DNA from: Fagopyrum homotropicum
Lineage: Eukaryota; Streptophyta; Magnoliopsida; Caryophyllales; Polygonaceae
NCBI GenBank assembly: GCA_033239125.1
Contig: BSWB01000004.1
Location: 30,687,501-30,751,500, forward strand
DNA: 64,000 nt
Reading direction: 5' to 3'
Positions 1-10,903 of the stretch are shown here, in pieces. Every line of letters begins with the position of its first letter. The first letter of the stretch is position 1. A program made the position numbers and the translations under genes. The notes beneath the pieces are model-generated. The model did not search any database and was not told the origin of the DNA. It was given only the letters and a program-made list of their open reading frames with translations.

Positions 1-1341
1 CTTTGAGCCATAACTGAATTAATCCAACAAAGACATAATGTACCGTGTATAAAAACATAAGAATATCCCGTAATTGAAATCCGAGTTTAAAATCGACAAA
101 TACATTTTTAGGGCAAAAAAAAAAGAGCAATTTCATAAACTTGGGTCATATTCCGTAAATACAACCTTGAGCATTTTCTGTAAATAATTTCAGCAGGGGT
201 CAAATTGCAATGATCCAAAACTGTGGGTTAAAACCTGTAATTAATCCCAATGGCATACTCAAAAATTCTAGAAAACATGGGCCATATATTGTATATGTAA
301 ATTGGGCTTATAATATGTAATTATACTAATTAGTAAGGCCCAAAATGAAACAAAGAAGAACCCCTTCTTCAACCTTGCAGCACGCGCAGAGGGAAGGGAG
401 GCGCAGCTCCGGCAGACGGCGAGGCAAGGCGACCCAGGTGAGGCTCCGGAAGGCGGCGGCCGTGGCAGATCTAGCGCCAGCATTGGCGGACCTGGGTGGT
501 GGTTTCCGGCTCAGCGGTGGGGCGCTGTAATAGATCTGGCGCCGAGATGCTCGCTACTGGTGGGGGCGTTCCGGTAGCGGCTGCGTTGGAGCTCGACGAC
601 GGCTGCTCCAATCCGGTGGCGTTAGGGCAGGCATCCGGCGAGCCTCAAAGACGGTTTCACAGAAGAGATGAGACAGGGAAGGGATTCGCAGGTTTGGCCG
701 AGGCTTCCTTGGCGGCGGCAAGGTCTCCGGTCGACTCCAACACGCACTAGGGCAGGCCAAAACAGGGGTTTCCGGCGACGAATCCGGCGGTTCCTGTTGG
801 ATTGAAGACGGAATAGAGGAAGAGAAATTTAGGAGGCAAGGCAGAGGGTGCGAGTGTGCTTCCTGAGCTGCGAGAGGTGGGAATCAAAGGGATGAGCAGT
901 TGAGTGTATAGGGGTAGCGTGAGGGGTAGTGCAAAACAGACTATAGAGGAGCTAGAGGGCCGGCTAGGTGTAGAACCAAAGGCTAGGGATGGCTAGCTGG
1001 GCTGCAAGACAAGGCTAAGGAGAAGGACACGTCATCAGCCCGGAAGGATAAACAAATAAATAAAAAGAAGAAAGAAAATACGAGATCGGAATCAAAATAA
1101 ACCCGATCAAAACAACCGGAATGGGATAATCGGATTGAAAACTTTTCCGAACTTTCCACAAAAATAAAATATTGAAAATATAACAAAATATATACTCGTA
1201 AAAATATAGTTGGAAATACAAAACCATCATCGCAAATGATTTTACGACATAATATCATAATTGAAACACGGCTAATATAGTATATTGATAAAATCCGGAA
1301 AACAAAATATCGTAAACGCGCCTAAAAATTGGGGCGTTACA
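1..1341 (-). repeat. Element A 3' LTR (partial)
   Basis: It matches 7071-8411 of the 5' LTR base for base apart from scattered substitutions and ends ...GGGGCGTTACA at 1341. About 1.5 kb of this LTR should lie left of the window. It includes a GC-rich block at about 345-950, rich in pyrimidines on the element's sense strand. The small ORFs in that block occur in both LTRs and show no domain; I treat them as chance ORFs. Confidence 0.93.
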
Positions 1342-1378
1342 TTAGATCCCCCTAAAAACAAGTTTCATCCCGAAACTT
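1342..1378 (-). promoter_or_regulatory. Element A polypurine tract and adjoining stem-loop
   Basis: On the minus strand a purine run (AGGGGGA within 1342-1357) abuts the 3' LTR start TGTAACGCCCC, as expected for the plus-strand primer of reverse transcription. Just upstream (1360-1378) is an inverted repeat, AAGTTTCGGGATGAAACTT in sense, one base off the perfect form seen in B, D, F and H. Confidence 0.8.
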
Positions 1379-4300
1379 GTGATACACCGACCTTCTCGGT
1401 CCTTAAGGCCGAGGTAAAACTCTAAAACGAAGAAGGTTTAGACCTTCTAGTCTATTCACACAATATACTCAAACTACCACCGCAAGATATATCAGGCCAT
1501 ATAACACAAACCCACACACGACATAACTACAAATAACGTCACACATGCACATAACTCAACCAAAGAAAGAACTAGGTCTAACCCGTCAAATCTATCGATG
1601 CTACTAGCTCAGCGTAAAACTCAATCAAACTACTATTCTACGTCTTCAAGTTACCCTCATCGGTTCCTCGTTTACCACTAGATCCGCATGACTGACCACA
1701 TGTCTCGAGTCATGTATGTACTCTCTTGATTGATACGCGTAAAACACCGGGTGGCAACGCCAACTTGTAAGCCACTTCTCCAACGTGCGCTAAGATTTCA
1801 AAAAGGTCCGATATATCGGAAACTCAACTCTCTTCTCGGTTCTTTCTCAATACAGCATTTCCATTAGGTTTCTCTATCAAAGAAGATCGAACTTCCAACT
1901 AACACCATTAGTTTTGGTTCTTGTCAAACCAAACTTTGATGTTACGTTTCCTCAATTCTTGTGGCACTTCCAAGTAGTGAAGTACTTTACCTCACACTGC
2001 TTCTACTAACGAGACACGTATGCTATTACTTTTACCTCGCTTCTCAATACTTGATCAAGACCTTATCTTGAAGAATCACTTTTCCGCTTCAAACCCATAA
2101 AACCTCAAGGTAAATCAAGACAGTTGCACCAATGAATTCCCTCTTAACTCTCAGCAACTCCATTGTCAATTCTTCGTCCCATTGAATACTTCATCGTCAT
2201 CCGTAGTAGGTTACCATAAAAGGCGTTACACAACTTCTCCCTTCACATATCTGGTAAAGCTCATCACATCTAAGATGACTTGTAACTCTACATATCTCTC
2301 GGAGGTACCATCCCGAGACAACTTGTCATACGACCTCTCTCTCTAGTGACTCTGGTTGGTCCAAATGCCGTATTTTCAATATCTAGGTCTCAAATTCTCA
2401 AACGGTGACAATCAATTCTTAACTTAATCTTGGAAGAGACTACCGACCCTTGCAGCCGATCGAGTAGATAATCCATCCGTGGGAGGGATATTTGTTCTTC
2501 ATTGTTATCTTGTTCGGCTCACGGTAATCGATGTTCAAACGGAGAGAATTTTCCATCTTTATCACAACCGTTCTCGCGTTCTCTTAATAACTTCAAATCA
2601 AGAGTTGAAGATATAATTAAATATGAAATTTGAATCAAGAAATCAAGATAACCTTTGGAGTTTTCCATAGCATTTCACTAGTTCTAGTGAACTCTTATCA
2701 ATGAGTTCTTGCAATTGCTCCTTCGATTGCTTCCACAACTCACGTCTCTTCCCAAGGTCATTGTATAAGGCACCTTGGATGTCAGAGTCGAAACAAACCC
2801 GGCCTTAGTGGCAAAATACTTATTCCGACGTTTTGGACTCTGTGATATATCGGGTTCCGTCTTTCCTTCTTTCGTCCCATAACATAAGGCCGACACAACC
2901 TTATCTTAAAACTTGACAAGTGTTCATGATACTACTGATCTACCTCGATCTGTTGGAGTGACGTCCTTTAAACACGTGTATTGTTCCATCTGTAGCTACA
3001 AGGTCGACCGTTCTCTTTCATAGATCCATTACCTCCTGAACTCGAGAGACTTGTTCGAGTCTTCTGACTCTTGAAGCCTTGGTTAAGCAATAATTTATCT
3101 TAATCCCTCTTCTCACTTCAAAGGAAAGGCGATATTACATCTCTTAATCTCGCAAATATGTTCCATCACAAGGGTCCTAACCACAAGATTTACTTATGCC
3201 TGATAGCAAACCGATATAATCTTCTTCGCTTTCTCCGACATCCCAACATATGGGAGGAGCTCTCTGTATCCTTGATCAGCTTTCACCACAAACATCCTTC
3301 CTTCAAGTAGGCATAGAGTCAAACGACCGCAGAGGCTCTGATCTCAATCTTTCATGTACCTCTTGTACATCTCATATCGACATCAAACTTCCAAAACCTC
3401 AGTCTCCTCTTACTCTTATTGGCCACCTTATGTTTCTCTTGGTATCCCCGAACAACTTCACAACCGTACTAGAATGCCCTTAGGCAAAATTCCTCACCCA
3501 CGATAACTGAAGATCCACTCATAACTCCACCAAGCACTCACATCATTACTCTAAACTTGCAGCGTTACCCTAGTCCAGATTCCTCATTTCACGTAACAGC
3601 CACTATGGCTTCACCATGCGAGTCCCAAAACTTGACTTAGCTTTTTCTCGCGCAAACATGACATCCATTACCTTAGAACAAACATACCGTACATCCCCTC
3701 ATATATTCCCCCTTTTATGCACAATAACCATAGAAGATTCACCTTCCTCTTTATCTTTTCAGTCTCCCTTACCCTGATTAGTGTCCTCCTCCCCATGACA
3801 AACCCATGACCTAAGAAGGTCGCACCAGATCGTTACAATCCCTCCCCACACGGTACGTTACTATCATTTGCTGGAATCGATAATTTGTTACCTGATCCTT
3901 GATACACCTCTTTGTTGCCGACATTCAACCACCACGAATATTCCACGTTCTTGTTACCCCTCTTCATGATCCAATCTCCTGGGTTACTCTCCCACCTACA
4001 GTCACTAGTATCAACCCGCACCTGTGCATTCTCAGTGGTCACCGAATAGCTCATTAATGACCCTTTCCAAGATCAACGACTTACCCTCCGACCACACTTC
4101 CATGTTACCATACTCCTGAAGGATACCCTCTTGGGGTATTTCACCTTAAACTTCACTAGCTCAATTACTTTACTTCAAACTCCATTAGCTTTTCTACGCT
4201 CCCTTCATAATGTGTTGTAAGTGTATCTTCCCTATATCTCTATCGTTAATAACCACTCTCTCTTCTCTTGGTTGGTAACTTAAGTCTTTCGATCAGTGCC

Positions 4301-5532
4301 CCTTGTTTCATCTTTGATCTTCTGAAGATCATCACCCACACACACGTTCTCCTTCTTAGCATTGCTCAGTCTCATCACCATAATGGAAAACGATTGACTC
4401 CACAAGGTAATTCTACTATGTGACCTTTTTCCATGTAATCCTCCTCGTAACTCTCATATTTCTAAAGAAGTCTCCCGCTTGAGCTTTCACAAAAACCCTC
4501 ACTTCACGCTATAGTTCTTCTGTAAGCTTAACTTACGCATCTCATGAATCTTCGTATTAGTTCGACCACACTTCACACTCTGACTCCCATGCTTAGGATC
4601 ATCTAGGAAAAACTTCACGTCTCAAGGAAATACCACTTCTACCATTGCTAGTATGCACTCATTTCCTTCCCGCTCCGCGTCTTTAGTTATCCATGCGTCG
4701 TCTTGAAGAATCATAATTTCGTTGTCTCGACTTCACTTCATTGTTACTCGTCATTGCTTTCTCGGAACCACTCCCACAACTTCAGATTGCTTCCCTATTT
4801 GTATATCTTCCATCTCAGTTTTGCTTATGTTGACTCGAGGTTCTCTTCTCTTTGTTTATCCTTGTGGTTAACATCATCTCTAGTCTTCATATGGCTGCTT
4901 AGATGCTCTCTAAGGAGTCTGAGGAATCATAGGGGTGCTCACTAAAACGTGATGTTCAACTCGATACTTGAGCATTTTCGTCTTCGTGGTGACACTATCC
5001 TAAGCCAAAAGGCATTGTTCAAGGTGCGATGATAGCTTTCTATCATCCTAACTATAAGGTCCAAAAACCATATGCTACTATATATCCTAGTACATGTATA
5101 TGACTATATAAGTCCTATGTCCACATTGCTATAACCAACATATCACATCCAAGCAAAAACTATTACAACAAAACAAGGTCCTAACACTTATATGATATCA
5201 TCATGCCACATGTACAAATATCAATATAAAAATCATGCCTTCATTTTCACATAACAAGTCCATCATGCATAACTATAATCCACATATAATAATATTCCAA
5301 CAACATCCTAGGCCCACGATAAATATCTACATAACTACACATATCTATATATATATATATACTAAAAATCCAATAAACTATGCTGCCGAGATCCACGGAA
5401 GGAGTGGTGGTCCGTACATTCTACCCCGACTCATGCATGTGATTTTGAAAACGAAAACTCAGAACCCGCGGGGTTCTGTTTATTCATTATTCGGCCTTTA
5501 GAAGATTGTGAGTGCCATTGTTGTCAACCTAG
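1379..5532 (-). pseudogene. Element A interior: decayed pol, no usable ORF
   Basis: No ORF above about 90 codons is present. Pieces of a Ty3/gypsy pol can still be read on the minus strand: a stretch at about 2441-2492 resembling the RT segment around DLLDRLQGS, and at about 1680-1860 an integrase C-terminal stretch around HPVF. The same decayed interior, about 80% alike by eye, occurs in element H (55711-62957 without its solo LTR). For example 3250-3370 matches about 60690-60810. This shared decay means the interior was already non-coding in a common ancestor. The 150-170 bp next to the primer site (about 5380-5532) is a leader conserved with B, D and H, including a stem-loop at 5460-5478. 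Confidence 0.75.
5460..5478 (-). promoter_or_regulatory. Leader stem-loop of element A (candidate packaging or dimer signal)
   Basis: CAGAACCC-GCG-GGGTTCTG is a perfect 8-bp stem with a 3-nt loop about 55-75 nt after the primer site in sense. Equivalent stems occur at 62870-62888 (H), 34053-34072 (D) and 10960-10977 (B). The packaging role is inference from position and conservation only. Confidence 0.5.
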
Positions 5533-5545
5533 GGCTCTGATACCA
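5533..5545 (-). other. Primer-binding site of element A (initiator tRNA-Met type)
   Basis: The minus strand reads TGGTATCAGAGCC four bases after the 5' LTR end. It is complementary to the 3' end of plant initiator tRNA-Met, the usual primer of Tekay-like and many copia elements. Confidence 0.9.
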
Positions 5546-6352
5546 CTTTTGTAACACCCCGAATCCACGGGATTCGGAGCGCTACGGGTTAGGACCTCAC
5601 AATGGGTCCCGACCCTTAGCCTGACAACAATTTCACTGGATCTTACAACAAGACACAAATAAAGGCAAAACCGAAATTCATTTTAATGCAATGATATGAA
5701 CCCCAAAAGAAAACAACGAAAGACTTCAACCGAGATACAACGCTAAAGGCAACCGCCATACACGCGACATACATAATACCCTAAACAATACATAAAAACA
5801 ACCCCCAAAACCCATCCTAAAATGTACGGACCCCGGCTGCCCACTCTTCCGGATCTCTCGGCCGCGCCCCTAACCTGCAAGGCAACTACAACAATATCGG
5901 TATAAAACCGTTAGCTAGCATTCAAGGCATTAGAATCATGGTATTGGCACACACACACATAAGACATCATAAACACACAACATGTTCCAAAACACACAAT
6001 CCGGTTTATTATCTTTTTATTATTAGGTCATATCCCGTTCTAATTCAACTTCTTTTGTGACACGAGAATCTTAAAGATCTCGCCCTTGTCCCCTTTCACC
6101 ATACGGGTTTGTACTTGATGCGGATCAGCATCACCCGATGGACTGGTCGCAAGGCACCTCCCAGTCATCCCCATTTTGGACTGGACAAGCGGTCACCGCC
6201 CGTTATCATACACTTGGGCCAAATATAAACATATAAAGTCGGTGGTCCTATTACCGGTTTAGATGTTATAACATAAGCAATAAACACACACATAAACAAT
6301 AAACACACACCACCAAACACGCATTGAAACTAATACAGAGAATACGAGCTAA

Positions 6353-6370
6353 GTAAGTCCGAAGACTTAC
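6353..6370 (-). promoter_or_regulatory. Conserved LTR hairpin with consensus splice donor (A)
   Basis: GTAAGTC-CGAA-GACTTAC on the plus strand. In sense this reads GAG then GTAAGT, a consensus 5' splice site, at the base of a 7-bp stem with a 4-nt loop. It lies about 800 nt from the LTR 3' end. Every tRNA-Met-primed LTR family in the window has it at about this place. Actual splicing is not shown. Confidence 0.5.
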
Positions 6371-6940
6371 CTCGTCTCGAAGCTAACCGAAAACGATATC
6401 ACTCTCCAAAGGAAAACATAACCAAAGCCTGTTCAAGACAAGGCACAATAATCAACAACCACTCACACCAGCCAGAAGTCCTTAGACTTCTAGTCCTATA
6501 AGATCTTATTAGGTCATAAACTATCATAATCTAGGATACACTCCTAGCCCTCATAAACTCACAAGATCTCAACTATAACCACGTGCTAGGATACTTCCAT
6601 CCTAACTCCACAATCTCAAGAAACACATACTCACAACCTTAACAAAGCTCACATGATAACATACACACCTCAATACTTAGAACGTTCAAACAATCCTCAA
6701 ATCCTCACCTAAAGTTTAAAGCCACTACTTGGAATTCACTCTAAGTTATGCTAGATCCAACCTATCATGATACTAAAACTTAACATAACTAGATCGAGGA
6801 AAAAGATAACTCACATGACGTCAAAAGACGGAAGTCGATCAATGGATGTCGATTTTGGACTTGTTAGGCCTTTATCGGGACGATTCCGAACCTAACACCA
6901 AAATTAAGCAAATTTAGCTCATATGCTAAATTTGAACGGA

Positions 6941-6945
<5 letters not shown>

Positions 6946-7016
<71 letters not shown>
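6946..7016. repeat. (TA)n microsatellite in element A 5' LTR
   Basis: About 35 uninterrupted TA units. The corresponding part of the 3' LTR lies outside the window, so it cannot be said whether both LTRs share it. Confidence 0.97.
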
Positions 7017-7017
<1 letters not shown>

Positions 7018-8782
7018 CTCTAAGGAAAAACTCGTTTTCAAAAGTCAACATTAAAACCCGGGATTACAATCTTTGAGCCATAACCGAATTAATCCAACAA
7101 AGACATAATGTACCGTGTATAAAAACATAAGAATATCCCGTAATTGAAATCCGAGTTTAAAATCGATAAATACATTTTTAGGGCAAAAAAAAAAGAGCAA
7201 TTTCATAAACTTGGGTCATATTCCGTAAATACAACCTTGAGCATTTTCTGTAAATAATTTCAGCAGGGGTCAAATTGCAATGATCCAAAACTGTGGGTTA
7301 AAACCTGTAATTAATCCCAATGGCATACTCAAAAATTCTAGAAAACATGGGCCATATATTGTATATGTAAATTGGGCTTATAATATGTAATTATACTAAT
7401 TAGTAAGGCCCGAAATGAAACAAAGAAGAACCCCTTCTTCAACCTTGCAGCACGCGCAGAGGGAAGGGAGGCGCAGCTCCGGCAGACGGCGAGGCAAGGC
7501 GACCCAGGTGAGGCTCCGGAAGGCGGCGGCCGTGGCAGATCTAGCGCCAACATTGGCGGACCTGGGTGGTGGTTTCCGGCTCAGCGGTGGGGCGCTGTAA
7601 TAGATCTGGCGCCGAGATGCTCGCTACTGGTGGGGGCGTTCCGGTAGCGGCTGCGTTGGAGCTCGGCGACGGCTGCTCCAATCCGGTGGCGTTAGGGCAG
7701 GCATCCGGCGAGCCTCAAAGACGGTTTCACAGAAGAGATGAGACAGGGAAGGGATTCGCAGGTTTGGCCGAGGCTTCCTTGGCGGCGGCAAGGTCTCCGG
7801 TCGACTCCAACACGCACTAGGGCAGGCCAAAACAGGGGTTTCCGGCGACGAATCCGGCGGTTCCTGTTGGATCGAAGACGGAATAGAGGAAGATAAATTT
7901 AGGAGGCAAGGCAGAGGGTGCGAGTGTGCCTCCTGAGTTGCGAGAGGTGGGAATCAAAGGGATTAGCAGTTGAGTGTATAGGGGTAGCGTGAGGGGTAGT
8001 GCAAAACAGACTATAGAGGAGCTAGAGGGCCGGCTAGGTGTAGAACCAAAGGCTAGGGATGGCTAGCTGGGCTGCAAGACAAGGCTAAGGAGAAGGACAC
8101 GTCATCAGCCCGGAAGGATAAACAAATAAATAAAAAGAAGAAAGAAAATACGAGATCGGAATCAAAATAAACCCGATCAAAACAACCGGAATGGGATAAT
8201 CGGATTGAAAACTTTTCCGAACTTTCCGCAAAAATAAAATATTGAAAATATAACAAAATATATACTCGTAAAAATATAGTTGGAAATACAAAACCATCAT
8301 CGCAATTGATTTTACGACATAATATCATAATTGAAACACGGCTAATATAGTATATTGATAAAATCCGGAAAACAAAATATCGTAAACGCGCCTAAAAATT
8401 GGGGCGTTACACTGCAGCTCCAACGTGGACTCTCCTCTCCTCTTCCTTCTCCTCGCCAGCCCAGTCGCCCCACAGACATTAACACCAGGGGAAGTCTTCA
8501 CCGCTCTACAGTTCGATCTCGTTGTCCTCCTCATCTTGTGAGCCTTGTAGGTGTGTAAGACTCCCTCCTTCTTCCTTACTTTACTTGAGTCATATATGTA
8601 CTTATAGCTGATGCCAAACCATCTAGGAGTCCATATAATTCAGCCAAAGGAACAGCTGCAAGGAGCTGTTACATTTCTCAGTTTTCCGACATTGACGAAC
8701 AGTCAACTTCGAGTATAGATCTGGGTAAGCTAGACTCTTCCTTTGCTCTTGGTTTTTGGATATGTTGTTGTCGGTATTGCAG

Positions 8783-9650
8783 TGTAGAACATACTGAAAT
8801 TTGAGCCTATTCTGAGTTATAGTTTAGGAGATATGAGTTTATCAAGTTGGCTTCTCATGCAGTTTTCTAAGTGTGCTGAGTTTGAGGAAATTTGCTTGAG
8901 ATGCAGTTTTGTAGAATAAATTTAGAGGGGTTATTGATTTCTGTTAGACTTGAATTTCAGACAAGTTATAGTTGATATAGTATAGTAGATCATACTAAAA
9001 TTTCAGAGGAATCCATGTTATGGTTTGAGAGATATGAGGTTTCAAAGTTCAGTTTTATAAATGTGCTCAGTTGAAAAAAACAGCATGGGATACTGTTTTG
9101 TGAGATAGTTTTGAATAGGCTTTTGATCTCTGTTAGGCTTGAATTTTTGATATGATATAGTTGACATCTTGTTGTAGATCATATTAAAATTTGGGAAGAA
9201 TCGGAGTTACGGTTTGAGAGTTATTGTGTTTCAAAGTTGACGTTTTTATATATGTGCTGAGTGTTGGGGAAAATAGCAAGTGATGCTGTTTTGTGAAATG
9301 ATTTTGAATAAGCTCTTGATATCCGTTGGGCTTGAATTTTGGATATGATATAGTTTACATATTGTTGTAGAACATATTAAAATTTGAGAGGCATCCAGCG
9401 AGTGGTTTGGGATGTATGATTTTTCAAAGATTGAGTCGTAAGAAGGTTTTCTGTTGTGCTGAAATTTGGTTTTGTGAGATAGTTTTAAATAAGATTTTGA
9501 TCTCCTTTGCGGTTGAATTTTGGATATATTATAGATAAGATTTTATAGTAGAACATATCAAAATTTGGGATAAATCCAGTGAGTGTTTTAGGAGTTATGT
9601 TTTTTCAAAGTGTACTCAGATTTTTGCTAAGTATAGGAAACTTCAAGTGT
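8783..9650 (+). repeat. Degenerate ~190-bp tandem array inside B's LTR
   Basis: Five diverged units each begin near GTAGAACATA or GTAGATCATA followed by AAAATTTG (8783, 8985, 9174, 9367, 9548; spacings 202, 189, 193 and 181). Each carries TTTCAAAG and GTGCTGAG in the same order. The 3' LTR has the same array minus about 80 bp. D's LTR seems to keep only about one unit. Confidence 0.7.
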
Positions 9651-10138
9651 TGTAACCAACTTTGGAAATTTTTATAAAAATGATGGATGAACAGTTTTGA
9701 GAAATTCTTGCTCCTAAGGTAGAGGGAACATCATAGATGATCTAGAGAATTGTTTCGGAATTTTTATAAGCTTTTACAAATTTTATATTTGAAACCGAAG
9801 TTGGACCTTTACGATCTTTCGAAAAATAGGAAATAAGAAAAGTGACAGTTTGTAACCAAACTAAACTTTAGGACTTAGAATATGACTTTATAGTCTCAAA
9901 TAGAAGTTTAGACTTGAGTTTTGGAATTTCTGGGAATTTCGGGACCAAGGGTAAAATAGTCATTTTACCATAAATTAGTACTGTAATTGGTTATGTCCTA
10001 TTACGATCTCTATCTTAAAAGTCTTAGACTTCTAATTACGTGGGAGTGTGCTAATGAACTTATCTCCTTTGGCAGGCAACTGAGTTGCTACAGTTTACAG
10101 AGCGAGTTTGGTTTACAGAGAGTCGAGAATTATAACAG

Positions 10139-10156
10139 GTAAGTCCTTTGGGCTTA
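10139..10156 (+). promoter_or_regulatory. Conserved LTR hairpin with consensus splice donor (B, 5' LTR)
   Basis: CAG then GTAAGTCC, followed by TTT and GGGCTTAC, gives a stem with one wobble pair. The donor GT is at 10139-10140, about 750 nt before the LTR end. The copy in the 3' LTR starts at 17441. Confidence 0.5.
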
Positions 10157-10890
10157 CTTAGTTGACTTCTGAATATGAGCATGAATGATGATAGTGGTGT
10201 GTGATTGAGATGTTTATATTTATATTTTAGTAATAATTAATTACCGACCTATACTTGGCCTAAGAGTAACGGGCGGTGGCATTCTGCTCAGTTAGCTTGA
10301 GGGCGCTGAGGGTTTCTTTAGGGACTAGTCCACACTCGGTTTGTAGTGATGCTACCGGTGGAGGTAAGCTAGACCTACACCCAGTTGGATAAGGAACGGA
10401 GGCGAGAACTCTTAAGAGTTCTCGTGCCACAACTGTAAAATTGAATAAGATGAATCACCTAAATAATAGATAATAAACGATTGGGTGCCAGCATGATGTT
10501 TGTTTATCATTTTCTGCGTGTGTTTGTGCTGTTGTTATTCTACTTATATTTGGATAGTTAGCTAACGGTTTAGCCGTGTTGTAGATTTGTAGAGATAAAC
10601 AGTTGCAGAGAGATTCGGGACGGATGGTCAGCCGGGTCCACGTACTCATTAGATGGGGACGGGGGAGTCTTCCATACGTCATGCATGTTATGTATCTTTA
10701 TATATGTTTGTAAGGCTGTCACATGTGTACCTTCATACCATTAAAAATATTATGTTTTGGAAATTATTTTAATTACATTTGTGCCTTGTTGTAAGATCTT
10801 AGTGAAGTTGTTGTTAAACCAAGGTCGGGACCCATTGTGAGGTCCTAACCAGTAGCTCCCTGAGTTCTCAGAATTTGGGGTGTTACAACA

Positions 10891-10903
10891 TGGTATCAGA
10901 GCC
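10891..10903 (+). other. Primer-binding site of element B (initiator tRNA-Met type)
   Basis: TGGTATCAGAGCC begins three bases after the 5' LTR ends. The following leader to about 11085 aligns with the leaders of A, D and H, including the stem-loop at 10960-10977 (AGAACCC-GAAA-GGGGTCT). Confidence 0.9.

Larger units (their letters stand above)
1..8411 (-). mobile_element. Element A: non-autonomous Ty3/gypsy LTR retrotransposon, left end outside window
   Basis: Two LTR copies in direct orientation (1-1341 and 5550-8411) align at a constant offset of 7070 with no indel and about a dozen substitutions by eye, mostly transitions. On the minus strand the order is 5' LTR, tRNA-Met type primer site, 4.2 kb interior, polypurine tract, 3' LTR. 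The interior has no long ORF, only decayed pol. The element lies in the 5' LTR of element B: the base after its right end, 8412, resumes the sequence seen uninterrupted at 15796 in B's 3' LTR. The expected TSD is CTGCA (8412-8416); the left copy is outside the window. LTR style and the pol relics suggest the Tekay/Del chromovirus group, which is inference. Confidence 0.9.
5550..8411 (-). repeat. Element A 5' LTR, 2862 bp
   Basis: It starts TGTAACACCCCGAATCC on the plus strand and ends GGGGCGTTACA, bounded by the primer site on the left and B sequence on the right. In sense it contains a GC-rich block (about 7415-8000), a TA microsatellite (6946-7016), a TAGAAGTC-type hairpin (about 6473-6494), the conserved donor hairpin (6353-6370) and a terminal 8-bp stem (5559-5577). 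Confidence 0.93.
8412..10887 (+). repeat. Element B 5' LTR, 3' portion
   Basis: It matches 15796-18190 with scattered substitutions and one larger difference: about 80 bp present here near 9070-9170 is missing from the 3' LTR near 16450. It ends GGGGTGTTACA at 10887, followed by the primer site. The part left of 8412 was split off by element A. Confidence 0.93.

Noticed and set aside
2684..4054. Small ORFs (70-77 codons) in A's interior as host genes
   Set aside because: They are not preserved in the matching part of H and show no domain.
5533..5545. tRNA gene fragments at the primer-binding sites
   Set aside because: The match is limited to the 13-18 bases complementary to a tRNA 3' end, at the expected place next to LTRs.
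10265..10280. TAACGGGCGGTG resembling the 3' end region of small-subunit rRNA
   Set aside because: Only 10-11 bases match, flanks do not, and the string is part of a block shared by LTRs.
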